Below are positions 1 to 6,309 of a stretch of 7,720 bases of DNA, piece by piece (the first letter of the stretch is position 1; every line of letters starts with the position of its first letter). The notes under the pieces are model-generated. The model was not told the DNA's origin. It was given only the letters and a program-made list of their open reading frames with translations, and searched no databases. Source of the stretch: Pseudomonadota bacterium. GTDB taxonomy: Bacteria; Pseudomonadota; Alphaproteobacteria; Rhodospirillales; Casp-alpha2. The translations under genes and the position numbers were made by a program. The DNA lies in the NCBI GenBank assembly GCA_027620395.1, contig JAQBZY010000052.1, positions 1 through 7,720 of the forward strand, read 5' to 3'.

Positions 1-513
1 GATGGCATGGAGCTGTTGGCCGAGATCAGAAAGAAAACCCGCCTGCCGGTTATTTTCCTGACCTCCAAGGATGACGAAATCGATGAGCTTTTGGGCCTTC
101 GCTTGGGCGCTGACGACTACATTACAAAGCCGTTCTCGCAGCGCCTTCTGATCGAGCGGATCCGCGCCATTCTGCGCCGCAGCGAAGCGCCGGCGGCGGA
201 TGATGCAAACAGTGAGATATTACGCCGCGGCGATCTGGTGCTCGATCCGATCCGCCATATGTGTTCGTGGCGCGGCCACGACCTGACGCTGACCGTGACC
301 GAGTTTCTGTTGATCGCGGCGCTCGCCCGGAGGCCCGGCCATGTCAAAAACCGCGACCAGTTGATCGATGCCGCTTATGGCGAGAATATCTACGTCGAGG
401 ACCGGACCATCGATTCCCATATCAAGCGGGTACGCCGCAAGTTCCGCGAGACCGACCCGGAATTCTCGAATATCGAAACACTTTACGGCGTCGGCTATCG
501 GTACAAAGCCTGA
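1..513 (+). CDS. chvI: ChvI-family two-component response regulator, 5'-truncated by window edge
   Basis: This is an OmpR/PhoB-class response regulator that binds DNA when phosphorylated by its partner kinase, here very probably the adjacent ChvG. The reading frame is open from base 1 (Asp-Gly-Met-Glu), the usual DGxE stretch just after the phosphoacceptor loop, so the phosphorylated Asp should lie about 20 bases upstream of the window. Counting from base 1, the remaining receiver part shows the conserved switch Thr21 (LTSKDDE) and Lys43 in the ITKPF motif. A C-terminal winged-helix domain follows, from about residue 70 to 170, with the LTxxEF start and the [14 protein letters not shown] recognition helix, ending in YGVGYRYKA. 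About 170 residues are visible, and roughly 65-70 are probably missing compared with the family. chvG starts 39 bp downstream. The OmpR-class call is certain; the ChvI name rests on the neighbours chvG and hprK and on motif similarity. Confidence 0.9.
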   Translation, partial: DGMELLAEIRKKTRLPVIFLTSKDDEIDELLGLRLGADDYITKPFSQRLLIERIRAILRRSEAPAADDANSEILRRGDLVLDPIRHMCSWRGHDLTLTVTEFLLIAALARRPGHVKNRDQLIDAAYGENIYVEDRTIDSHIKRVRRKFRETDPEFSNIETLYGVGYRYKA

Positions 514-521
514 TCACAGGC
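508..521 (+). other. Short perfect hairpin across the chvI stop codon
   Basis: GCCTG at 508-512 and CAGGC at 517-521 form a 5-bp stem with the 4-nt loop ATCA. The stem includes the first two bases of the TGA stop of chvI. A GGCCGGCC palindrome (519-526) overlaps it. No U-tract follows, so it is not an intrinsic terminator. Such short stems arise easily by chance in GC-rich DNA, so any role in translation or mRNA processing is speculative. Confidence 0.25.
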
Positions 522-552
522 CGGCCCTTCGCCAGCGCCGCCGGGGAGACAG

Positions 553-2190
553 ATGACAGAGGGGGCAGCGGAACACCAGATGAAACCTCGCACGCGGGGT
601 CGATGGGTATCGCCCCTGACGTGGCGGATATTGACCGTCAATCTGATCGCGCTCGGCGTCCTGGTCGCCGGTATTCTCTATCTCGGCGAATACCGCCGCA
701 ATCTCATCGCCGCCGAGCTTGACGCCTTGCGAGTGCAGGCTGACATGTTCGCCGCCGCGCTCGGCGAGGGCGCCGTCATATCGGAGACGCCATCGAATCA
801 ATTCATGGTCTCCGAGATTGCCAACCAGATCACGCGCCGGCTGGCCGCCACCACCGGCGCCCGGGCCCGGCTGTTCCGTGCCGACGGCGTCATGATCGTG
901 GATTCCCGCCGCCTCGCCGGGCCGGGCGGCACTGTGCAAATTGAAATCCTGTCGCCGCCGACCACCGACGCCGATCCGCTCGGTCGATTGCTCAAACTCT
1001 ATGACCGCGCAACCCGGCAGGCCGGTGGCGAGGACGCGTTGCCGCTGTATCACGAAAACGCGCTACAACGGGCCGGCGACTACTCTGAATCGAACGCCGC
1101 GTTGGCCGGCGAAAGCGTGGTCGCGGCGCGGCAAACCAAGAACGGCAAGATCGTGCTCTCGGCCGCCGTGCCGGTGCAGCGCTACAAGCAGGTTCTGGGC
1201 GCGCTGATGCTTTCCAGGGACGGCGACAAAATCGAAGAGGCGCTGCTCGATGTCCGGCTCGACATTCTCAAGGTATTCGGATTGGCCGCGCTCCTCACCA
1301 TCTTGATGTCGCTCTATCTGGCCGGCACCATCGCGCGGCCAATTCTACGGCTGGCGCACGCTGCTGAGCGAATCCGCCTCGACCGCGGCCGCACCGAGAA
1401 AATGCCGGACTATGCGCACCGCAACGACGAGATCGGCGATCTCGCCAACAGCTTGAACGCCATGACCGAAGCGCTGGGACTCCGCCTCGACGCCATCGAA
1501 CGGTTTGCCGCCGATGTCGCGCATGAAATCAAGAACCCGCTGACCTCGCTCCGGAGCGCAGTCGAGACGGCGGCCCGGATCGACGATCCGGCGCGGCGCG
1601 ATAAACTGACGGCCATCATCTTAGATGATGTCGCGAGGCTGGATCGCCTGATCTCGGATATCTCAACCGCATCGCGTCTCGACGCCGAATTGAACCGGGC
1701 CGAGTACGAGCTGGTCGACGTGGCCGCAATGCTCGGCGCCATGGTCGAGATGTTACGGTCCGCCGACCGCGCCGGCCGGGCGACAGTGACGCTTGAGATC
1801 GTCACGCACGAACCGACGCAGGTCCAGGGGATCGGAGACCGCTTGGTGCAGGTCTTCCGCAATTTGATCGCCAACGCCGAAACCTTCAGTCCCGAGGGCG
1901 GCCGCATCCGCATCGCGCTCGGCCGCGAAGGCGATCATTTGGTCGCCACCGTCGACGACGACGGCCCCGGCATTCCGCCCGGTAAAGAGGCGGCGATCTT
2001 CGAGCGGTTCTATACCGAACGGCCGCAGGGCGAAAAATTTGGCACTCACTCCGGTCTTGGTCTCAGCATTTCGAAACAGATCGTCGACGCGCACCGGGGC
2101 GCGATTTTCGCCGCCAACCGGCGCGGCGGCGGCGGCAACGTTCTCGGCGCCCGCTTCACGGTCCGATTGCCGGCAACCGCCGATGACTAG
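553..2190 (+). CDS. chvG: ChvG-family membrane sensor histidine kinase
   Basis: This inner-membrane sensor kinase should phosphorylate ChvI. In alphaproteobacteria the ChvG/ChvI pair (ExoS/ChvI, BvrS/BvrR) responds to acid or envelope stress. The 545-residue protein has a basic N-terminus, a first membrane helix at about 24-45, a periplasmic sensor region at about 46-237, a second helix at about 238-260 and a HAMP linker at about 258-310. The HisKA domain carries the phosphoacceptor His324 in DVAHEIKNPL. The ATPase domain has an N-box with Asn437 and Asn441, a G1 box (DDGPG, 469-473), an F-box (IFERFY) and a G2 box (GLGLSI, 501-506), so all catalytic motifs look intact. GGGGAG at 543-548 lies 4 nt before the chosen ATG. 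A second in-frame ATG at 580 (Met10), also preceded by a G-rich run, is a plausible alternative start. hprK follows after 60 bp. Confidence 0.93.
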   Translation: MTEGAAEHQMKPRTRGRWVSPLTWRILTVNLIALGVLVAGILYLGEYRRNLIAAELDALRVQADMFAAALGEGAVISETPSNQFMVSEIANQITRRLAATTGARARLFRADGVMIVDSRRLAGPGGTVQIEILSPPTTDADPLGRLLKLYDRATRQAGGEDALPLYHENALQRAGDYSESNAALAGESVVAARQTKNGKIVLSAAVPVQRYKQVLGALMLSRDGDKIEEALLDVRLDILKVFGLAALLTILMSLYLAGTIARPILRLAHAAERIRLDRGRTEKMPDYAHRNDEIGDLANSLNAMTEALGLRLDAIERFAADVAHEIKNPLTSLRSAVETAARIDDPARRDKLTAIILDDVARLDRLISDISTASRLDAELNRAEYELVDVAAMLGAMVEMLRSADRAGRATVTLEIVTHEPTQVQGIGDRLVQVFRNLIANAETFSPEGGRIRIALGREGDHLVATVDDDGPGIPPGKEAAIFERFYTERPQGEKFGTHSGLGLSISKQIVDAHRGAIFAANRRGGGGNVLGARFTVRLPATADD

Positions 2191-2203
2191 GTCCTGGACA
2201 TGA

Positions 2204-2254
2204 ATGACGATGGTTGACCGAAACCGGCACTGGGCGCAGGCTTTCGGACCATGA
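2204..2254 (+). other. Possible 16-codon leader ORF overlapping the hprK start (ATGA)
   Basis: The chvG-hprK gap contains an ATG at 2204, with a second in-frame ATG at 2210, encoding MTMVDRNRHWAQAFGP. Its TGA (2252-2254) overlaps the hprK ATG (2251-2253) as ATGA. hprK itself has only a weak GCAGG about 10 nt upstream, so a translated leader could deliver ribosomes to hprK. TGGA at 2195-2198 is at best a poor ribosome binding site for the leader. No family is recognised, and an open stretch this short is expected often by chance. Confidence 0.2.
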
Positions 2255-2685
2255 CAGAGAGCCAAGTACATGCAAGCTGCGTCGCCATCGCCGGTCAGGG
2301 CGTACTGATCCGGGGACCGTCCGGCGCCGGCAAATCCGATCTGGCACTCCGCTTGATCGACGAAGGCGGCTTTCTCGTCGCCGACGACCGCGTCGACCTC
2401 GCCGCCGCCGACGGCGTTCTGACGGCGCGTCCACCCGAGGCGTTGGCCGGATTGATCGAAGTTCGCGGCGTCGGCATCGTGAAGGCGGCGCGCATAGTCG
2501 CCAAAACGAAAATCGCTCTGGTCGTCGATCTGGTTGAAATCGGCGCCGTCGAGCGGTTGCCGGAACCGGATGGCGAAAACATTCTCGGCGTCGACGTCCC
2601 AAAGCTCGCACTTTTTGCCTTCGCCGCATCGACACCGGCGAAAATCCGTCTTGCACTCGACCAGCGTCCTGGCGATATGCTGTAA
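2251..2685 (+). CDS. hprK: HPr kinase/phosphorylase, short catalytic-domain form
   Basis: HprK phosphorylates, and in many bacteria also dephosphorylates, the regulatory Ser of HPr in the cytoplasm. At 144 residues this protein is less than half the size of Firmicute HprK (about 310). It consists only of the C-terminal catalytic domain, the usual alphaproteobacterial form. The Walker A loop GPSGAGKS is at 22-29, the paired acidic residues Asp45-Asp46 are in LVADDRV, and the HprK signature IEVRGVGI is at 69-76. The C-terminal segment ILGVDVPKL (111-119) matches the family, but the PVRPGRN-type end of long HprKs is absent. The N-terminus QVHASCVAI fits the start of short HprKs and supports the ATG at 2251. 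The substrate HPr is encoded 1.4 kb downstream with its target Ser present. The gap to rapZ is 5 bp, which suggests translational coupling. Confidence 0.95.
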   Translation: MTESQVHASCVAIAGQGVLIRGPSGAGKSDLALRLIDEGGFLVADDRVDLAAADGVLTARPPEALAGLIEVRGVGIVKAARIVAKTKIALVVDLVEIGAVERLPEPDGENILGVDVPKLALFAFAASTPAKIRLALDQRPGDML

Positions 2686-2690
2686 ATGCC

Positions 2691-3596
2691 ATGGCTGCGA
2701 AAAATTCCAGTCTCTCGATTTCCAATGCCGGCGGCAGAACGCCGCTGCTGATCGTCTCCGGCGTTTCCGGGGCGGGAAAAAGTTCGACCCTCAAACTTTT
2801 GGAGGATCTCGGCTACGAGGCCGTCGACAACATGCCGATGTCGCTCCTGGGCCGACTGGTTCCGGACCCGGAAGCACCGGCCGCCGAACGCCGGCCGATC
2901 GCCGTCGGCGTCGACATTCGAACCCGGGATTTCGATGCCACCCGGCTGTTGCAGTTCATCGAGCAGATCGGTTCCCGGGCCGATCTCGCGGCGGCGCTGA
3001 TCTTTCTCGATTGTGACGACGAGGTGCTCGGACGGCGCTTCGAGGAAACGCGGCGGCGCCATCCGCTCGCCGCCGATCGGCCGGTGAAGGACGGGCTCGC
3101 CCGCGAACGTCGGATCATGGCGCCGGTCAGGGAACGCGCCGATGTCGTGATCGATACCTCCGAATTCGTTCTCGGCGATCTCAAGGCCCGCTTACAGCAT
3201 GCCTTCGGGCTTGTTGACGATCCGGGGCTGGCAATTTTCGTGAGTTCGTTTTCGTTCAAGCGCGGTCTGCCCAGGGACGCCGATCTGGTATTCGACGTGC
3301 GGTTCCTGAAAAATCCGCACTACGATCCGAAGCTCAAACCGCAGACCGGCAAGGACGCAGCGGTCGGGCGCTATATCGAGACCGACCCCGCCTTCGATGG
3401 TTTCTGGGCACATCTGGTCGGGCTGATCGAACCGCTGCTGCCGAAATATCGCGCCGAGGGAAAAAGCTATCTGACCGTCGCCTTCGGTTGCACCGGCGGC
3501 CGGCACCGCTCGGTGTTCGTCGCCGGCAAGTTCCAGCAATGGCTCGACGGCAATGGCTGGCAGTCGCTGCTGCGGCATCGGGACTTGGACAATTAA
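2691..3596 (+). CDS. rapZ: RapZ/YvcJ-family P-loop nucleotide-binding protein
   Basis: RapZ binds nucleotides. In E. coli it is an RNA adaptor that delivers the GlmZ sRNA to RNase E and senses glucosamine-6-phosphate. The role in alphaproteobacteria is less clear, because the GlmY/GlmZ sRNAs are not known there. The 301 residues match the family length of about 285-300. The N-terminal NTPase domain (about 1-160) has the Walker A motif GVSGAGKS at 24-31 and the conserved GYEAVDNMP at 41-49. The C-terminal domain has the hallmark SFSFKRGLPRDADLVFDVRF (186-205) and GCTGGRHRSV (266-275). The ATG lies 5 bp after the hprK stop with no clear Shine-Dalgarno sequence, so translation is probably coupled to hprK. 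A conserved position beside hprK and PTS genes suggests a role in carbon or cell-wall-precursor regulation; that is inference. Confidence 0.95.
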   Translation: MAAKNSSLSISNAGGRTPLLIVSGVSGAGKSSTLKLLEDLGYEAVDNMPMSLLGRLVPDPEAPAAERRPIAVGVDIRTRDFDATRLLQFIEQIGSRADLAAALIFLDCDDEVLGRRFEETRRRHPLAADRPVKDGLARERRIMAPVRERADVVIDTSEFVLGDLKARLQHAFGLVDDPGLAIFVSSFSFKRGLPRDADLVFDVRFLKNPHYDPKLKPQTGKDAAVGRYIETDPAFDGFWAHLVGLIEPLLPKYRAEGKSYLTVAFGCTGGRHRSVFVAGKFQQWLDGNGWQSLLRHRDLDN

Positions 3597-3669
3597 GGAA
3601 AATCGGACCACAATCGGAATTGATATGAAGCCGGGACGGTCGGGGAATAACGGCCGCCAAGTTTGAGCT

Positions 3670-3680
3670 GGGGAAGAAGG
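3670..3680 (+). promoter_or_regulatory. Ribosome binding site that selects the manX start
   Basis: The purine run GGGGAAGAAGG ends 12 nt before the ATG at 3693. It lies downstream of the in-frame TTG at 3663, so it can only serve the ATG. This fits the family, whose proteins begin Met-Ile-Gly-Leu. The spacing is longer than ideal. Confidence 0.6.
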
Positions 3681-3692
3681 ACAACCAAAACC

Positions 3693-4103
3693 ATGATCGG
3701 ACTGGTGCTGGTGACGCACGGGCAGCTCGCCACCGAAATGATTTCGGCGTTGGAGCATGTCGTCGGCGCCCAGGAAATGATCGCCGCCGTGTGCATCGGT
3801 CCCGATGACGACATGGAGCAACGGCGCGGCGAAATCCTGAAGAAGGTCGCCGACGTCGATGTCGGCGCCGGTGTCGTCGTCCTCACCGACATGTTTGGCG
3901 GCACGCCGTCGAATTTAGCGATCTCAATCATGGACAAGGCCCATGTCGAGGTGATCGCCGGCGTCAATTTGCCGATGTTGATCAAGCTGGCATCGATCCG
4001 CGCCGAGGCGGAGCTTGGCCAAGCCGCCCGCGATGCACAAGAGGCGGGGCGCAAGTACATCAACATCGCGTCCCAACTGCTCGATCAGAGCGGCGGAGCT
4101 TGA
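3693..4103 (+). CDS. manX: PTS EIIA component, mannose family (EIIA-Man)
   Basis: This cytoplasmic phosphocarrier accepts phosphate from HPr. In sugar-importing systems it passes the phosphate to EIIB, but no EIIB, EIIC or EIID gene is visible here, so it is probably the output protein of a regulatory PTS. The 136 residues cover exactly one EIIA-Man domain. The N-terminus MIGLVLVTHG puts the phosphorylated His at position 9, and LTDMFGGTPSN (64-74) carries the family Asp66. The start at 3693 was chosen because family proteins begin here and a ribosome binding site precedes it; the TTG at 3663 would add ten non-conserved residues. The 96-bp gap after rapZ is the longest between rapZ and ptsI, while ptsH begins only 7 bp downstream. 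Rhizobial literature sometimes calls this gene ptsM. Confidence 0.93.
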   Translation: MIGLVLVTHGQLATEMISALEHVVGAQEMIAAVCIGPDDDMEQRRGEILKKVADVDVGAGVVVLTDMFGGTPSNLAISIMDKAHVEVIAGVNLPMLIKLASIRAEAELGQAARDAQEAGRKYINIASQLLDQSGGA

Positions 4104-4110
4104 TTGGGCG

Positions 4111-4404
4111 ATGGCTGCGCCCGACGATAGCGGCGGCGGCCAATGCCGCCTGTTGACGATCATCAACAAGCGTGGCCTGCATGCCCGCGCCGCCGCCAAG
4201 TTCGTCGCCGCCGCCGCCGGCTTCGCCGCCGACATTGACGTGACCCGCAGCGGCCAAACCGTATCGGGCCGCTCGATCATGGGCCTGATGATGCTGGCCG
4301 CCAGCCCCGGCACCGAGATCGAGGTGCGGGCGGTGGGCAAGGATGCCGGCGCCGCGCTCGATGCCATCCAGGCGCTGGTCGAGCGCAAGTTCGACGAGGA
4401 TTGA
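4111..4404 (+). CDS. ptsH: HPr phosphocarrier protein of the PTS
   Basis: HPr carries phosphate from enzyme I to EIIA and is also the substrate of HprK. In this 97-residue protein the catalytic His24 lies in GLHARAAAKFV, where the Pro of enteric HPr (HTRPAA) is replaced by Ala, a common feature of HPr/NPr-like alphaproteobacterial proteins. The regulatory serine is Ser55 in GRSIMGLMML, equivalent to Ser46 of B. subtilis HPr, and it matches the presence of hprK in the same cluster. An N-terminal stretch of about 10 residues (APDDSGGGQ) precedes the fold. The ATG at 4111 was chosen because the open frame upstream runs through the manX coding end without conserved sequence, and GGAG (4095-4098) lies 12 nt before it. 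The gene sits 7 bp after manX and 8 bp before ptsI, so the three are almost certainly cotranscribed. Confidence 0.95.
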   Translation: MAAPDDSGGGQCRLLTIINKRGLHARAAAKFVAAAAGFAADIDVTRSGQTVSGRSIMGLMMLAASPGTEIEVRAVGKDAGAALDAIQALVERKFDED

Positions 4405-4406
4405 GG
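4403..4406 (+). promoter_or_regulatory. ptsI ribosome binding site overlapping the ptsH stop codon
   Basis: GAGG at 4403-4406 lies 6 nt before the ptsI ATG (4413) and shares two bases with the ptsH TGA (4402-4404). This layout suggests that ribosomes finishing HPr help start enzyme I, keeping the two relay partners in proportion. Confidence 0.6.
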
Positions 4407-4412
4407 TCATAG

Positions 4413-6191
4413 ATGGCGAAAAAATCCGGCTGCGGTGAAATCGTCCTCAAGGGCCTCGGCGCCGCCCCCGGCATCGCCGTTGGCTCGGCGTTGGTCCGGG
4501 CCAGCTACATCGTCGAGGCTCCGGAATACGCGGTCGCTAAAGCCAATCTCGGGGCCGAGCAGAAGCGCCTGGCGCACGCCGTCGACATTGCCAAGCGGCA
4601 AGTCCGCGCGCTGCAGTCCCGAGCCAGGAAGGTGCCTGGCGCCGCCGGCGAGGAAATGTCGATCCTGTTCGACGCCTATCTGGCGATGCTGGGTGATTCG
4701 CGGTTGGTGCGCGGCGCCCACGCCCGGATCGCAGACCGGCATCAGAACGCCGAGGCCGCCGTGCAGGGCGAATTGGCCAACATCTCCGAACAATTCCACG
4801 CCATGGAGGACGCCTATCTCGCGGCCCGTTTGGACGACATCCGCGAGGTCAGTAACCGGTTGCTCAGAAACCTGTTGCGCGCGCCGGCCAAGCGGACGGT
4901 CAAGCCGACCAAGGACAGCATCGTCGTCACAGATTTGCTGACGCCGGCCGACATGGCCTTGATCGACCCGAAGCGGGTGCTCGGTGTCCTGGCGCAACTG
5001 GGCGGCCGCGCCGGGCACGCCGCGATCATGGCTCGGGCACTGGGTCTGCCCGCCGTGATGGGCGTCGCCGACGTTCTCGACAAAGTTCGGCCCGGAGACA
5101 CGGTGATCGTCGACGGCCATGCCGGCGTCGTGGTCGTCAATCCGAGCCCGCAGACCCTCGAACGCTATGCCAAGAAGCGCGAAGATACCCGCCGCCGCGC
5201 CCGCACCCTCGACCGGCTGCGAAACGAGCCCGCCGTCAGCCGCGACGGCATCGACGTCTCGCTGCAAGCCAACGTCGAGTTGCCGATCGAGATGGAGATG
5301 GTCGCCGCCGCCGGCGCCGAAGGGGTCGGCCTGCTCAGGACCGAGTTCATGTTCATGAACCGGGGCGATATCCCAAGCGAGGCCGAGCAGACCCGGGCCT
5401 TGCGCGTGATCGTCGAGGCCATGCACGGGCGGCCGGTGACGATCCGCACCTTGGATGCCGGCGCCGAGAAACCGGTGCCGGCGCTTCTCGGCATTCTCGA
5501 CGAGGCGGCGACGACACAACTCGGGCTGCGCGGCATCCGGCTTTCGTTGAAACTGATCGAGACCTTGGAAACCCAGTTCCGGGCCATCCTAAGGGTCGCC
5601 GCCAGTGCGCACGGCGGCGGCAATGTCCGAATTCTGCTGCCCATGGTCTCGACACCCGGCGAGGTTCGAAAGGCCAAGGCGCTGTTGGCCGAAACCGCCA
5701 TGTGCCTGGCGTCGGAAGGGGTCAAGGTGCCGGCCAAGTTGCCGCCGGTCGGCATCATGATCGAGGTGCCGGGCGCGGCCTTGGCGGCGGACTCCCTGGC
5801 CCAGGCGAGCGACTTTTTCGCCATCGGCTCGAACGATCTGACCATGTACACGCTTGCCGTCGACCGCGGCAACGAACACGTGGCGCATCTGTTCGACACC
5901 CTGCATCCGGCGGTGCTCAGGCTGATCCAGTTCGCCACCCAAGCCGCGCTCCGGGCCCGCATTCCGGTCTCGATTTGCGGCGAGATCGCCGGCGATGCGC
6001 GCTACACGGCGCTGTTGATAGGGCTCGGGCTCCGCGATTTTTCGATGGCGGCGGCCAACATCCCGAAGGTCAAGTCCCGGATCCTCGGCATGGACGTGCT
6101 GGCCGCCACCCAGCGCGCCAACCTGATCATGGAGCAGACCGATTCCGGGCGCATCGCAACCCTGATCGACGATTTCAATTCGCTGGCGTGA
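4413..6191 (+). CDS. ptsI: PTS enzyme I (phosphoenolpyruvate-protein phosphotransferase)
   Basis: Enzyme I takes phosphate from phosphoenolpyruvate onto a His and passes it to HPr. The 592 residues match ordinary enzyme I (about 570-590). There is no N-terminal GAF domain, so this is not the EI-Ntr (PtsP) type, although automated annotation often uses the name ptsP for this family. The N-terminus LKGLGAAPGIAVG (12-24) is typical, followed by the helical HPr-binding part and the swivelling domain with active His202 in GGRAGHAAIMAR. The usual Thr-Ser before the His is Ala-Gly here. The PEP-binding barrel keeps Arg309 (LLRTEF), Arg345 (IRTLDAG), Glu451 (MIEVPG), Asn474-Asp475 (GSNDLT), Arg485 (AVDRGN) and the catalytic Cys522 (ICGEIAGD), so activity is expected. 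It is the last gene of the PTS run; 124 bp separate it from ahcY. Confidence 0.95.
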   Translation: MAKKSGCGEIVLKGLGAAPGIAVGSALVRASYIVEAPEYAVAKANLGAEQKRLAHAVDIAKRQVRALQSRARKVPGAAGEEMSILFDAYLAMLGDSRLVRGAHARIADRHQNAEAAVQGELANISEQFHAMEDAYLAARLDDIREVSNRLLRNLLRAPAKRTVKPTKDSIVVTDLLTPADMALIDPKRVLGVLAQLGGRAGHAAIMARALGLPAVMGVADVLDKVRPGDTVIVDGHAGVVVVNPSPQTLERYAKKREDTRRRARTLDRLRNEPAVSRDGIDVSLQANVELPIEMEMVAAAGAEGVGLLRTEFMFMNRGDIPSEAEQTRALRVIVEAMHGRPVTIRTLDAGAEKPVPALLGILDEAATTQLGLRGIRLSLKLIETLETQFRAILRVAASAHGGGNVRILLPMVSTPGEVRKAKALLAETAMCLASEGVKVPAKLPPVGIMIEVPGAALAADSLAQASDFFAIGSNDLTMYTLAVDRGNEHVAHLFDTLHPAVLRLIQFATQAALRARIPVSICGEIAGDARYTALLIGLGLRDFSMAAANIPKVKSRILGMDVLAATQRANLIMEQTDSGRIATLIDDFNSLA

Positions 6192-6197
6192 TTTGGA

Positions 6198-6239
6198 CTT
6201 GTCAGCCCCCGGCGCGCCTGCTAAACAGCGCCTCACAAG
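6198..6239 (+). terminator. Possible composite stem-loop after ptsI (weak terminator candidate)
   Basis: CTTGT (6198-6202) pairs with ACAAG (6235-6239), and inside it GGCGC (6211-6215) pairs with GCGCC (6228-6232), separated by an uneven internal loop. An alternative inner pairing uses GCGC at 6214-6217 and 6228-6231. The element begins 6 nt after the ptsI stop, as a terminator would, but no run of T follows. It may be a poor intrinsic terminator, an mRNA-end structure, or chance pairing in GC-rich DNA. Confidence 0.3.
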
Positions 6240-6243
6240 ACAC

Positions 6244-6266
6244 ATAAAGAAATCTTTATATCTTTA
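6244..6266 (+). promoter_or_regulatory. AT-rich hexamer array, candidate operator/promoter of ahcY
   Basis: Three copies of the hexamer TCTTTA occur here: one inverted (TAAAGA, 6245-6250) and two direct (6253-6258 and 6261-6266), each separated by 2 nt. The first two form a 7-bp-arm palindrome (ATAAAGA at 6244-6250, TCTTTAT at 6253-6259) around a 2-nt centre. The block is strikingly AT-rich in GC-rich surroundings and lies about 50-72 bp before the ahcY ATG, where an operator or -10 region would sit. TATATC or TTTATA could act as a -10, but I see no convincing -35. ArsR-family SahR-type regulators are known to control SAH-recycling genes in Proteobacteria; linking one to this site is inference. 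Confidence 0.5.
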
Positions 6267-6305
6267 AATGGCCGCGTCCAACGCGCCAAACCCGCCGGAA
6301 AAGAT

Positions 6306-6309
6306 GGAG
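6306..6309 (+). promoter_or_regulatory. ahcY ribosome binding site
   Basis: GGAG within GATGGAGAGCGAC lies 6 nt before the ATG at 6316. The near-ideal spacing fixes the start and fits strong expression of a housekeeping enzyme. Confidence 0.7.

Noticed and set aside
2214..2794. Arg-rich open frames on both strands over hprK
   Set aside because: The very high Arg/Pro content is typical of out-of-frame translation in GC-rich DNA; hprK motifs explain the region.
3620..3650. TTGATA (3620-3625) with GAATAA (3645-3650) as a promoter for manX
   Set aside because: The spacing is 19 bp and the -10 matches the consensus at only a few positions; not supportable from sequence alone.
3663..3692. TTG at 3663 as the manX start
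   Set aside because: It would add ten non-conserved residues before the family start MIGLVLVTHG, and the ribosome binding site lies downstream of the TTG.
4188..4230. GCC-rich run in ptsH as a trinucleotide repeat
   Set aside because: It encodes the Ala-rich helix right after the HPr active site (AAAKFVAAAAGFAA) and is interrupted by other codons; ordinary coding bias explains it.
4407..5519. Antisense open frame of 370 codons across enzyme I
   Set aside because: It mirrors the ptsI coding strand, has low-complexity His/Gly/Asp-rich composition and no known motifs; enzyme I is unambiguous.
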